Positions 22,501-31,515 of a stretch of DNA of 64,000 bases are shown here, one piece after another. A program made the position numbers and the translations under genes. Numbering within the stretch: position 1 is the first letter of the stretch; every line of letters starts with the position of its first letter. The notes under the pieces were generated by a model. The model worked only from the letters and a program-made list of their open reading frames with translations, was not told where the DNA came from and searched no databases. This DNA comes from Rapana venosa (lineage: Eukaryota; Mollusca; Gastropoda; Neogastropoda; Muricidae): contig CM054144.1 of the NCBI GenBank assembly GCA_028751875.1, forward strand, positions 15,649,302-15,713,301, in the 5' to 3' direction.

Positions 22501-25500
22501 CTTATTGCTTTTTTACATCCAGTCCCCATGTGTATGCAGTTTTGTACATTCTGTCATCTGTTCCCATCGGCACACAATGGCCTACCCTTACGAAAAGTGC
22601 AACAGGATTTAACGTGTGCGCAAGATGTTGTGCGTGCGTTCGCACACGGGATCTCTGTTTATAGTCTCATCTGAAGGACTTTTGGGGAGAGTGGAGTCTG
22701 CACTGATGTTAACTCCAGAGGAAAATTTCCCCTTGAACTGGAATCAAACAGCTTGCAGTGTAAAAACAAGACATCAACCAAATAAATAAATTTAAAGAAG
22801 ACACCAACCAAAAAAATAGTCTTAATGCAGAACAAGTTACATGAAAAGCGTACAGCTGCATGTTTGATCCCTGTCACTGTGTCAGATAAAACAAGTGTGT
22901 ATGTATGATTGATTTCACAGTGACCTGACATTCAAGAAGGGGGATATAGTGACCCTTAGGCGCCAGATTGATGATAACTGGTTCCAGGGAGAATTCAATG
23001 GGCAGATAGGAGTCTTCCCGGCCAGTTATGTTCAGGTAAAGTTGGACTCTGTGAGTGTGTGGTGTGATGTGGTGTGTTTGTATGAGTGTCGGTGTGCTTT
23101 CCTACATAAAATAATGACAGTAACAATATTTTGTTGTAATCTGAAGTCGATATTACATGTTCAGTTGTAATTTAGCATCTAAAAGATGAGACAAGATGTA
23201 TGAAATTAGAGAAAAGAACATGAAAAAAATTCCCATATATATCAGTTGTTGAGTGTGTTGTTATTTTGTGGGTACTCGTGGTGTCTTTTTCAGGTTTTAG
23301 CACCCTTGCCTCAGATACCACAGTGCAGGGCCTTGTATGATTTTCAGCTGGATGATGAAAATGAAAAAGACTGCCTCACTTTTAAAAAGGTATACAGTGT
23401 ATCTGTTTTTGTTTGTTTTGTTTTTTGCGTTTTACTTTTTGCTGTATATGTAATGATTCCACAGTGCTGCTGCTCTCTTCCTGTCCATCTCAGTGTTGTT
23501 TTTTAACCCTAGTAGCGCTAAATAAACAGCAACAAGCCTCACTTCTATTGGCTGAATTAACATTGGCTAGCATTGTTTTGGAGCATGGTGGGCTCAAACA
23601 ACCCTTGATATTGATATATAAAACTGAATTAAATGTGTTAAGCTATAGATCACTGGAAAGAAGAGATAATAGGCTTTTAAATGAGTATAATTTTATAGTA
23701 GTGTTTATGATTATGTAAAAAAAAATCCAAAAAAAAAAATCATGTTCGCACTACCGATCACTGTTCCACTGTCAGGGCCCCGGATCGATTTTAACACGAT
23801 AAGCAAAGTTCTTGCGGTGCATAAATGTCATGATTAGGTAAACACTATTTCTTGACATTAGTTTTCAAAAAATAAGGAGTTTGCATGCTTTATCGGTCAC
23901 CAAATACTCGGAAAAGTTCAGCGACAGGATCGACGCCATCGCGACCGTCATGGCGGAATGTGCGAAGTGGTGGCTTTCTATGACAAAAATACAAAGATCG
24001 CTTGATTTCATGTGATGCAAAGTACTCAGCAGCATAGCGATTTGACTCAACAACAGTTATTTCGAAGCCTCGTTGCGTCAAAATAAAGTAAAACAATCTG
24101 TGACGTCGAAATCGCCGAGTAGCGAAAAAGTCCATCCAGCAAAACTAGCACCGCTCGATTCAGTCCGATCGCGATCGATTTTTACCAAGTTTTTCAAAAA
24201 TATTCCACAATCCTTACCTCATCGTCTCTCTCATTGTTTATTTCAACCAAATCCAGCCTCTAAAACTCCTCCTCGCTGTCAATTTTGTAAAAAAGCTCGA
24301 AAAACGCTTGAAGAAATTCTAGTGCAAACGCTGGCCGCCATTTTTGTTGAAGACGATCTCGGCTGGTCCGAAAAAAAATTAAAATACACTCTTAACCAAT
24401 CAGATTCTTCGTTGCTTGTGTGTGTCAAACGACCTTCACCCCTTTCTGCGGGCCTACAACGGCCTTAACATTCATTGGCTGACCTTTGAAAGCGAAAGTA
24501 AGCTTTCAACTATGACCACCCACGTCATCCCGGAATATTCCGGGATCCGCCACACAGCCTAGACCCGCCTTTCCCGGAATATTCCGGGAACCGCACCACT
24601 AGGGTTAAAAGTGGATTTAATTGAAATGAAGAGAAAAACTTGGTTGAATCACACGCAAATATACACACAAAATTGACAAAATGACAAAATTTACAAAAAC
24701 TGCATACACACGGGGACTGGTTGTAAAAAAGCACATGAGCGCTTATTCCATTATTCTTGAAATAAAAGAATAACATAACTAAATAAAAACAAATAAATAA
24801 AACCCATGTGCACTCCCCTCTCCCCCCAACCCCCCCCCCCCTCCCCCCCCCCCCCCCCCCACACACACACACAGAAAGGTCTCCATAAATTCATGTAACT
24901 CAGGCCGTTTAGAAAGTTGTTGAATGTAAGTTTTTAATTTGATTTGCTCATTTTGTGTTGTTGTTGGTGATGTTTTCATTCGTCATGACGTAGTTACTGA
25001 TCCTTCAATAGTGAGTAAACATGAATTCGATCATTGTTGTGGTGTGGTTTCAGGATCAGGTGATTACTGTGATAAGAAAAGTGGACACCAACTGGATAGA
25101 AGGGAGGAAAGGGGACAAAATTGGTATACTGCCACTTGCTTTTGTTGAGGTATGCAGCCCTCTTGAAATATTCAGTTTAGTATATAAGTTTATGCTTTTA
25201 TTTAAAAATGTTGTCCTGAAATACATGTATGGTGGTAAAAAAAACATCATGTGCTGGGCTTTTTTTTTTCTTCAGATTTCTTCTAAATTATTTGGAAGAT
25301 TTGCAAAACAATTTTGTAGATTTCAGTTGTATGTTTGTAATTGTTGATATGTATGTGGTTGTAGCCAGTAGATTAATCTGTGAACTGTTAAGATTGTATT
25401 TTTTATTATACTGAAAATCCACATACTGAAAGTGGGGTTGGCTGTGGAAGAAGTTTTTAGATTGGTCTTTTTCACTGACATTTATAGAATTCATACAAGA

Positions 25501-28500
25501 CTGGGATAGGCTGTGAAAGAAAGTATAATTTTGATCAAAATTACTTTTCATATGTTTCCCTTCTTATAGAATTGTTCTTTATTATGCAAAATGAGAGCGT
25601 TCATAATTACGTTCATAATCGGGTGGTTCTTATGATCAAAACTGGTTGTCTTCAAATTGCAGTTAAGATAAGTATGATGCAAGCAAAAATTAATGGAAGT
25701 AAATATTGTTTGGAGAGATTTGAAATGGAAGTAAATACTGTTTGGAGTTTTAAGTTAAATGTGTTTAGTATGTCATGTTAGTATTTCATGTCAGGTGATG
25801 GTTGGTTGATGGTACAGTTCCCTAAATTGGATAGGTCCGCTGAGACTATAATACAATGAAGCCAGACCAAATCAACGTTTCATGTCGGTTTTTAAAATAA
25901 TCATGTTGCTTTTGGCTTTGAACATGAGGTTGATTTCTCAGACAGTACTTAACATTGTGTCTGTTCTATCTTGCAGCTGAACCATGCTGCTAAAACTCTG
26001 ATCAGCTCAAAGCCGCCTTCACTGGTGCTCCACCACAGCAGTCGCAACAATGCAACCACAACCACCACCACCACCACCACCACATCATTGCCCACCACCT
26101 CATCCGCCCTATCTTCTTCTTCCCAACCCCCCTCCTCCCCAGCTCATGGGGCTGCACGTCAGGCAAGCCGGATGTCCCCACACAAACGTCACTCTTTCAC
26201 CCCCAAGTCCGACTCCCCTTCCCCTCCCCCGCAAGCTCAGCGTCATTCTCTGGAGTTGTCGTCCAATGAAGGGAATGGAGTGTCCTCCACTGCTACAGTT
26301 ACCACATCACCCCTGACCTTGACGCCGTCTGTGGCGGTGATGTCGACCAGCATGCCGGCCATGCCCAGCAGTCAGGACAGACCAGTGCCCACCATGTCCG
26401 CCTCTGTCACTGAGGTAAAGGTGGGGCTTAGGGACCAGTTGCTAACGTAGATGTTGCTGGCATGTTTTCCATGGTGCGGCAGGAAGTCTGAAACGCTTCA
26501 GTTGTTGTGTTTTTAATTTTTACCTAGGAATGTCATTGGATGCAGAACACTTTGTATATATGTTAAACTATTTGTGGCAAGGTGGCTACTTAGTAGATAC
26601 TTGACTACCTGCTTTATCTATTTGGTGAAGCTGTGGGTGCTCATTGTGTATACAATTTATGTTTCCACAAGCAGCTCCTGTACTGACATAAAATGCAGGA
26701 TTTCATAGGTTCTGCAGTGTGTATACACAACAGTAAGGTATTGGCATGTCTGAATATTAAGTAGACCAGGGACATGATCCTCAAAAGAGAAGGTGGGAAG
26801 CCATATGCGCATGCTTGCATGTGTGTATGTATTTGTACATTGATACATGTGTATGTATGTATTCAGAACGGTGCATCAGGAGAAATGGCAGGTGCCAAAG
26901 GAAACACAAGCAGTTGTGCCAACAGTGCTGCTAGTGGATCAACCTCCACACCACCACCCTCTGTGTGAGTTGTTGTTTTTGTTTTATTAATCCTGTTTAA
27001 ATGGCCTTTTCCGGTCGTGATTTAGATTTTCAGTTAGGGAAGAATCAAAGATAAGTAGCATTCTGTTGATTGAATGAGAAAGTTCACTGTGACCTTTTCC
27101 CCCTTTTTTCTTTTTTGGGTATAGTTTCAGTATTTCACAGGCTATTCATTTATAGTATGCATAGTTTAGACAGGTTATGATTAGGATCAGCGCTGAAATC
27201 TATAATGAGATGAGTATTGCTGTGGTCCATAATGATTCAACATCACCTTAAGCAATTACCTGTAGATCTATACAGTAGGTATTTTATGCCTTTGATGTTT
27301 TTGTGAGAAAATAACCATGTTCAGAAAGAGGGTGGGGTGGGGGATTGCTACTATTCAGTCTCATTTGGGAAGGTTGTTTTCTTTAGGTTATTTGTGTACT
27401 GCCTTCAACCTTAAAATACTCATGTTTTGTCTGTCTAGTTGAAAGAATAAAAGCTGTTTTGGCACTATTGCACACAGGTACATAGCAATGTACAACTATC
27501 GACCACAAAAAGACGATGAGGTAGAGCTTCGGAAAGGGGACTACTACACCGTCAGCGAGAAATGCCAGGATGGCTGGTTCAAGGGTCAGTGTCTACGCAC
27601 AGGTGTCTCGGGTGTTTTTCCTGGAAATTACGTGCATGTTGTCAGGTACGTAAGCCGTTTTTGTCTCACAGCATTTCAAATTCCCAGTAAGTTGTAGTGT
27701 TATTGCAACCCCCTTCCCCCTCTCTGGTAGTCTCCGTCATGACATGCTAGTTTACCATCACTCTAATGAGTTGGAAAAAAAAAGTCTTTTCCAGTTCAGG
27801 TTCTATTTGTTTGTGTCCCTGGTTAGTATATGTGGGTGCAGATCACAGTAAGTCATCATGATAAAAGGTCCAAGATTGTTTTGTTGACAATCCTGAAAAC
27901 AGAGTACTAAAATAGCTTTGTGGGCAGTCACCTGCTTCTAAGGTTTTTGTTTGTTTGTTTGTTGCTGTTAGGATAGGGCGAAGGAGAGAATAAAAAAGGT
28001 TGATGGTATTTGTTGAGAGTAAGAGTGTTAAAAAATATAAACAGGGAACAGTAGGATTAGATGTTAGTGATATTGATGCAGAATCCATGTGGGTGTCTGT
28101 GTGTCAAGTGCTGTTCATTCTGGCTGCAGGCAATCCAGCACACTACGCCCGTTAAACCCCAACATCCTCAACATCCGCGCCAAAGTACCAGCCCCCGACA
28201 ACCACCTAGCTCATCACAGATCCCATCACCACGCCCCGGCGCGGTCCTTGTCAGACGTTGGAAGCAGCAGCAGCAGCAGCAACTTTTCACCCCCCATCCC
28301 TCCTCATATCAAAACGTCCTGCCCTGCAGCGCCCCCATTGCTACCCCGGGTGGCGCGCATGTCAGCGTCATCAGCATCATCGTCGTCTGTTACGGGTCGA
28401 AACTCTCCACTGTCATCACAGAGTCAAAACCCCAAGTCCATTTCAAACACTCACGTCCCTGTGACAATCACTGGAGGGAGGAGCACTCGTTTACCAGACT

Positions 28501-30500
28501 CACCCCGTTCAGGATCATGCGTGTCTTCTGGTCTGGAGCCTCATCATGTTCATATAGGAGGGGGTGCCACAGGGCATGTGTCTAAGCGGTCCACCTCCCC
28601 GTCATCCTCCAGCTCCAAACTGGCTCCAGGGGAGGGCCACCGCCGAACCTCCTCCCCCCAGGGTGGACTGATGTCGGTGCATCACTCCATGTCCACGTCC
28701 AGCAACATCACCCCGCCCAACGTGGTGGTGGGCCCTTCAGAGAGCTCTCCTCTGGCTGTCATCGCCAAGGACAAAGACAAGGTCAGTGCGAACTCTCCAT
28801 CTATTTGTAAGGTTAACTCCAGCTCACCTTGCACTTCAGTATATATGCTCTTCTTATTGTTGTATTATTTTTTCTGTATATTTTTACTTACCCATAAAAG
28901 TTCAGAGATATTATGTGGTATCCTGGGATAAAATAGTTAATGCTTTCAAGTTTAGTCATCTAAATTTTTTCTGTGAAATAACCATTTAGAACCAGACTTA
29001 ATAACTTTTAAGCAACTGCTTCAGCATAACTGCAGTTTTGTAATTGTGTAACATGAAAAAATTGAATCAAAAACAAACAAACTTTTAAGTGCCTATTGGT
29101 AAGATTCCAGTCAAACATGAATACTAAGGGGAAAAATCATGTTCTTTTTTTCACAGAAGGAAAAGAGGGAGAAGGAGAAGAAAGGTTTGGTCAAACTGTG
29201 GCCAGGGAAAGGGAAGAAGTCCAAGTCATCCACATCAGAAAGCACTCCAGCTCATCTGACGGGGGACTCTGTTGCTCACACAAGGTAAGTGGTGGTGGAA
29301 GGAAGGGTTCACTGTATACTGTATAGATGTGTGTGAATACACAAGAATTAGATGATAAATATCCCTAAAGTTGGAATACAGCCACCTTCATGGTGGGTAA
29401 AAATGTTGCATTTGCAAAACCTGACCATTGGTGAACCTTGCAGCTTTAGCTGAGGTAAAACTGTGATAAATGATCAACAGTTTTGTATAATCATCTCAAA
29501 CCAAAGAACTTTACCAATAAACACCAAACCTCGACTGTATAATATATATTTCTCTACTAAAATGCAGTTGAATGTGAAAAGGCAATTTCAGTGTAAAGTG
29601 GTCAAAATGGCCAGTCAGGAGAGAGTAGAGTGGGTGGTTGGTTTTGTGAAAATATTTTCTGACCCAGCCTTAACGAGAAAAGAAAATTGGCTGCTGCTGA
29701 ATCGGTGTTAAGCTTTTTGCTGTGTGGTCTCTTCTCTTTTAGCCCAGGTCAAAAGCTTTGTCATATTTAAAGGCCTACTTTGAAATGTTGTTGTGCTTGA
29801 AAATGTTGAGATTATGTTCAGCCATGACAAGCTCTTAGAATAACATGCACTCATTTAAAGGAGGAAGAAATCCTCAGGAGTTGGAATTTGACTGCCTGTA
29901 TGGTAAGATACTTAAAAGCTGTGATTCCCAGTTGGGACGAGTGAGACAGAAGCATATTCTGGGTAACTTGCAGGGTGTTGAGCTGGAGAATGCACAACAA
30001 CAACTACTTCTCTTATTTTGAACAATAAATGTCTTGTCTGTTCTCTGTCCTCAGGTCCGGGTCCTTTCCCTCAGAGAGAAACACTCCAGGGTCTCCTCGA
30101 GAAAGCAGCCAGCATCGCAAAACTGCTTCCCTTGACTCCTCTACTTCCCCTCTGCCCAAAATGAAGTCCAAAACTCAGCTCAGAGAAAGGTAAGGAGACT
30201 GCTTCACTGGTTATTGGTGTGAAGCTTGCTTTTTTGACAACGTATGGGTGGGTGTAAGGTGTACTGCATATTGATGGAGAACTTGCTTCTTGACAAAGTA
30301 TGGGTGTAACTGATAATCACTTTTGATAGTAATGGGTACATTCTTTGTTATATTAAACATATTGTGGTTCATGTTATTTGTTGATCATGCTCATGTCTTT
30401 GTTGCTTGGTATTCTAAGAGATAAATGCTTTGAAGTGAATATCAGTCGTATCAGAACAGTTGTTTGACAGTCACTTTTATCTTTACCAAAATGTGAACTT

Positions 30501-30534
<34 letters not shown>

Positions 30535-30572
30535 CACACACTCTCACACTCACTCACTCACTCACTCACTCA

Positions 30573-30624
<52 letters not shown>

Positions 30625-31515
30625 GGATGTAAAGCATAGGTAATAATAATAATAATGTATGGAATTTATATAGCGCTGAAGCTTGTAAAGCAACAAATCA
30701 AAGCGCTCAGATGACTTTTTTTCTCCAGTCCCCGTGTGTATGCGGTTTTGTAAATTTTGTCATCTGTTCCCACCGGCACACAATGGCCTACTCTTTCGAA
30801 AAGCGGAACAGGATTTAACATGTGTGCAAGATGTTCTGCATGCGTTCGCACACAGGGCCTCGGTTTATAGTCTCATCCAAAGGACTTAAACACATTTTTA
30901 GATGTGCGTATGATTATGGACTTCTATACATTTTACTTTAAAAAAAATTTTATACACTAAAATCCTATCCACCTGAAAGAGTTGAACAAGCCTTCTAGTG
31001 GCATGGATGACACAAACATACCTAACACGCATCCTACTACCTGGAGAGGGATGGCCCCAACAAGGTTCAGTTTGCTTACAACACACACATGAAAAATTCA
31101 GTGCAGCATCTCAACAACTCTTCAAAGAGTTGAGGGAGGTATCAGTCAGGTCCCTCTATTCATGTGTGGAAGGCATCCCAGAAGTCAGAATGTGGCTACC
31201 TTCATGGTGGGCAAAAACGGTTGCATACAACAAAATCTCACCATTGTGGCTGTTGACCATTGGTGAACTTCTGAGCTCTAGTCGAGGAACAAAAAAAAAA
31301 TGTGTGGAAGACTTACTTACACGGAATGGTTGTTTGTTACCAGGTACAGGTGTATAGTACCCTACCCCCCTCAGACAGACCACGAACTGGAGCTGGAGAT
31401 CGGGGACATTGTTCATGTTCACAAACGGCGGGAGGACGGCTGGTACAAAGGCACACAAGAACGCACATCCAAGACAGGCTTGTTTCCAGGCAGTTTTGTC
31501 GAAAAATGTGACTGA
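19268..31515 (+). CDS. SH3RF1: POSH/SH3RF-type E3 ubiquitin ligase and scaffold, complete coding span (12 exons)
   Basis: Joined exons 19268-19594, 20602-20654, 22921-23035, 23294-23389, 25054-25149, 25977-26414, 26867-26964, 27478-27645, 28130-28781, 29157-29284, 30055-30189 and 31344-31515 give 825 residues without a stop; vertebrate SH3RF1 is slightly longer. Domains: C3HC4 RING (12-53), SH3-1 (about 113-170), SH3-2 (174-230), a Ser/Thr/Pro-rich linker with KRHSFT and RHSLELS, SH3-3 (408-465), a low-complexity region with a Lys-rich patch (EKKGLVKLW), and SH3-4 (770-825). Known relatives ubiquitinate targets and scaffold Rac, MLK-type kinases and JNK signalling. All introns are GT-AG. Vertebrates have several SH3RF paralogues; this is best read as a POSH orthologue, not specifically paralogue 1. 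Confidence 0.96.
20394..20508. repeat. AT/TA-rich degenerate repeat in POSH intron 1
   Basis: Irregular (TA)n with TATATA/ATATAT alternation between exons 1 and 2. Confidence 0.85.
20602..20654 (+). CDS. SH3RF1: POSH exon 2 (start of SH3-1)
   Basis: 53 bp encoding [13 protein letters not shown], the ALYDY-type opening of an SH3 domain. Acceptor TTTCAG, donor GTAAGT, ends in phase 2. Confidence 0.93.
22471..22750 (-). repeat. SINE-A in POSH intron 2
   Basis: Inverted copy: the tail (TCTTTTATATCGAGGATAAT) is at the left, with CATCTGTTCCCATCGGCACA and TATAGTCTCATCTGAAGGAC, and a degraded head near 22750. It ends about 170 bp before exon 3. Confidence 0.88.
22921..23035 (+). CDS. SH3RF1: POSH exon 3 (rest of SH3-1)
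   Basis: Encodes [20 protein letters not shown] and GVFPASYVQ, the RT-loop, Trp and PxxY parts of SH3-1. The split codon joins exon 2 as Asp. Phase 0 end. Confidence 0.95.
23294..23389 (+). CDS. SH3RF1: POSH exon 4 (start of SH3-2)
   Basis: 32 codons: [18 protein letters not shown] then an acidic run and CLTFKK. Phase 0 at both ends. Confidence 0.94.
23507..24604. mobile_element. piggyBac-like element (1.1 kb) in POSH intron 4
   Basis: Termini CCCTAGTAGCGC at the left and, reverse-complemented, CCCTAGTGGTGC at the right. TTAA stands immediately outside both (23503-23506 and 24605-24608). TTAA duplications with CCC-initial termini are the piggyBac hallmark. At 1098 bp it is too short for a full transposase, and the frames inside (such as 24073-24468) show no DDD transposase motifs that I recognise. 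It is therefore a non-autonomous or deleted member. Two 20-bp palindromes lie near the right end. Confidence 0.8.
24527..24590. repeat. Paired palindromes in the piggyBac-like element
   Basis: ATCCCGGAATATTCCGGGAT (24527-24546) and TTCCCGGAATATTCCGGGAA (24571-24590) are perfect 20-bp palindromes sharing the core CCCGGAATATTCCGGG, 24 bp apart. Confidence 0.95.
24655..24775 (+). repeat. SINE-A 3' fragment in POSH intron 4
   Basis: TACACACGGGGACTGGTTGT, GCGCTTATTCCATTATTC and AATAAAAGAATAA. It lies 47 bp after the piggyBac-like element. Confidence 0.85.
24822..24872. repeat. Poly-C and (CA)n tract
   Basis: Interrupted C runs followed by CA repeats, about 180 bp before exon 5. Confidence 0.9.
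25054..25149 (+). CDS. SH3RF1: POSH exon 5 (rest of SH3-2)
   Basis: 32 codons: [17 protein letters not shown] and [10 protein letters not shown]. The ligand-binding Trp and Pro of SH3-2 are kept. Confidence 0.94.
25977..26414 (+). CDS. SH3RF1: POSH exon 6 (linker)
   Basis: 146 codons. Begins LNHAAKTLI, conserved after SH3-2 in POSH proteins. It then has a Thr run from an ACC repeat, a Ser/Pro-rich part, and the basic phosphorylation-type motifs KRHSFT and RHSLELS. Phase 0 at both ends. Confidence 0.93.
26867..26964 (+). CDS. SH3RF1: POSH exon 7 (linker)
   Basis: 98 bp encoding a Gly/Ser/Ala/Asn-rich segment ending STPPPSV, just before SH3-3. Acceptor ATTCAG, donor GTGAGT, phase 2 end. Least conserved exon, supported by frame continuity. 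Confidence 0.82.
27478..27645 (+). CDS. SH3RF1: POSH exon 8 (SH3-3)
   Basis: A whole SH3 domain in one exon: [28 protein letters not shown] and [19 protein letters not shown] is highly characteristic of the third SH3 of POSH. Confidence 0.96.
28130..28781 (+). CDS. SH3RF1: POSH exon 9 (Ser/Pro-rich region)
   Basis: 652 bp, 217 codons of Ser/Thr/Pro/His-rich, probably disordered sequence with a serine run from AGC repeats. Ends AKDKDK in phase 0, leading into the basic patch of exon 10. A second frame is also open for most of its first 450 bases but does not join the neighbours. Confidence 0.88.
29157..29284 (+). CDS. SH3RF1: POSH exon 10 (Lys-rich patch)
   Basis: Encodes [19 protein letters not shown] and a Ser/Thr-rich end. 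Vertebrate POSH has a comparable KKEKKGLLKL stretch here. Acceptor TCACAG, donor GTAAGT. Confidence 0.92.
29358..29462 (+). repeat. Family E copy in POSH intron 10
   Basis: CCACCTTCATGGTGGGTAAA and CCATTGGTGAACCTTGCAGC match the other E copies. Confidence 0.75.
29745..30003 (+). repeat. SINE-C copy in POSH intron 10
   Basis: CAGCCATGACAAGCTCTTAG, GATTCCCAGTTGGGACGAGT and a (CAA)n tail. It ends 51 bp before exon 11. The 5' part is shorter than in other copies. Confidence 0.8.
30055..30189 (+). CDS. SH3RF1: POSH exon 11
   Basis: Encodes a Ser/Pro segment with [10 protein letters not shown], a motif conserved among POSH proteins, ending KTQLRER. Phase 2 end at AAAG|GTAAGG. Confidence 0.92.
30502..30620. 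repeat. (CA)n / (CACT)n tract in POSH intron 11
   Basis: CA repeats interrupted by CACT repeats. Confidence 0.95.
30640..30890 (-). repeat. SINE-A with swapped LINE-type tail
   Basis: On the - strand SINE-A sequence runs from AAGTCCTTTGGATGAGAC to CACGGGGACTGGAG. The usual tail is then replaced by GAGCGCTTTGATTTGTTGCT, CAGCGCTATATAAATTCCAT and (ATT)n, the (ATT)n LINE tail also used by SINE-F. Confidence 0.82.
30985..31075 (+). repeat. SINE-G fragment in POSH intron 11
   Basis: GCATGGATGACACAAACATA and CCTGGAGAGGGATGG match the inverse of 43862-43915. Confidence 0.6.
31172..31300 (+). repeat. Family E copy before POSH exon 12
   Basis: GAATGTGGCTACCTTCATGG and CCATTGGTGAACTTCTGAGC, ending in an A run 43 bp upstream of the last exon. 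Confidence 0.75.
31344..31515 (+). CDS. SH3RF1: POSH exon 12 (SH3-4 and stop)
   Basis: Encodes [29 protein letters not shown] and [12 protein letters not shown], then Asp and TGA. Ending within a few residues of SH3-4 is normal for POSH. A second AG six bases downstream (31348-31349) could be used instead; the first gives the better family match. Confidence 0.94.

Noticed and set aside
24073..24468. 131-codon open frame in the piggyBac-like element
   Set aside because: No transposase catalytic motif seen, no splice partner and no similarity I recognise. Overlapping frames on the other strand are equally open. Not called as a gene.
28061..28585. Second open frame of about 170 codons overlapping POSH exon 9
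   Set aside because: It does not connect in frame to exon 8 or exon 10, and its openness follows from the C-rich, Ser/Pro/Gln codon composition of the exon.
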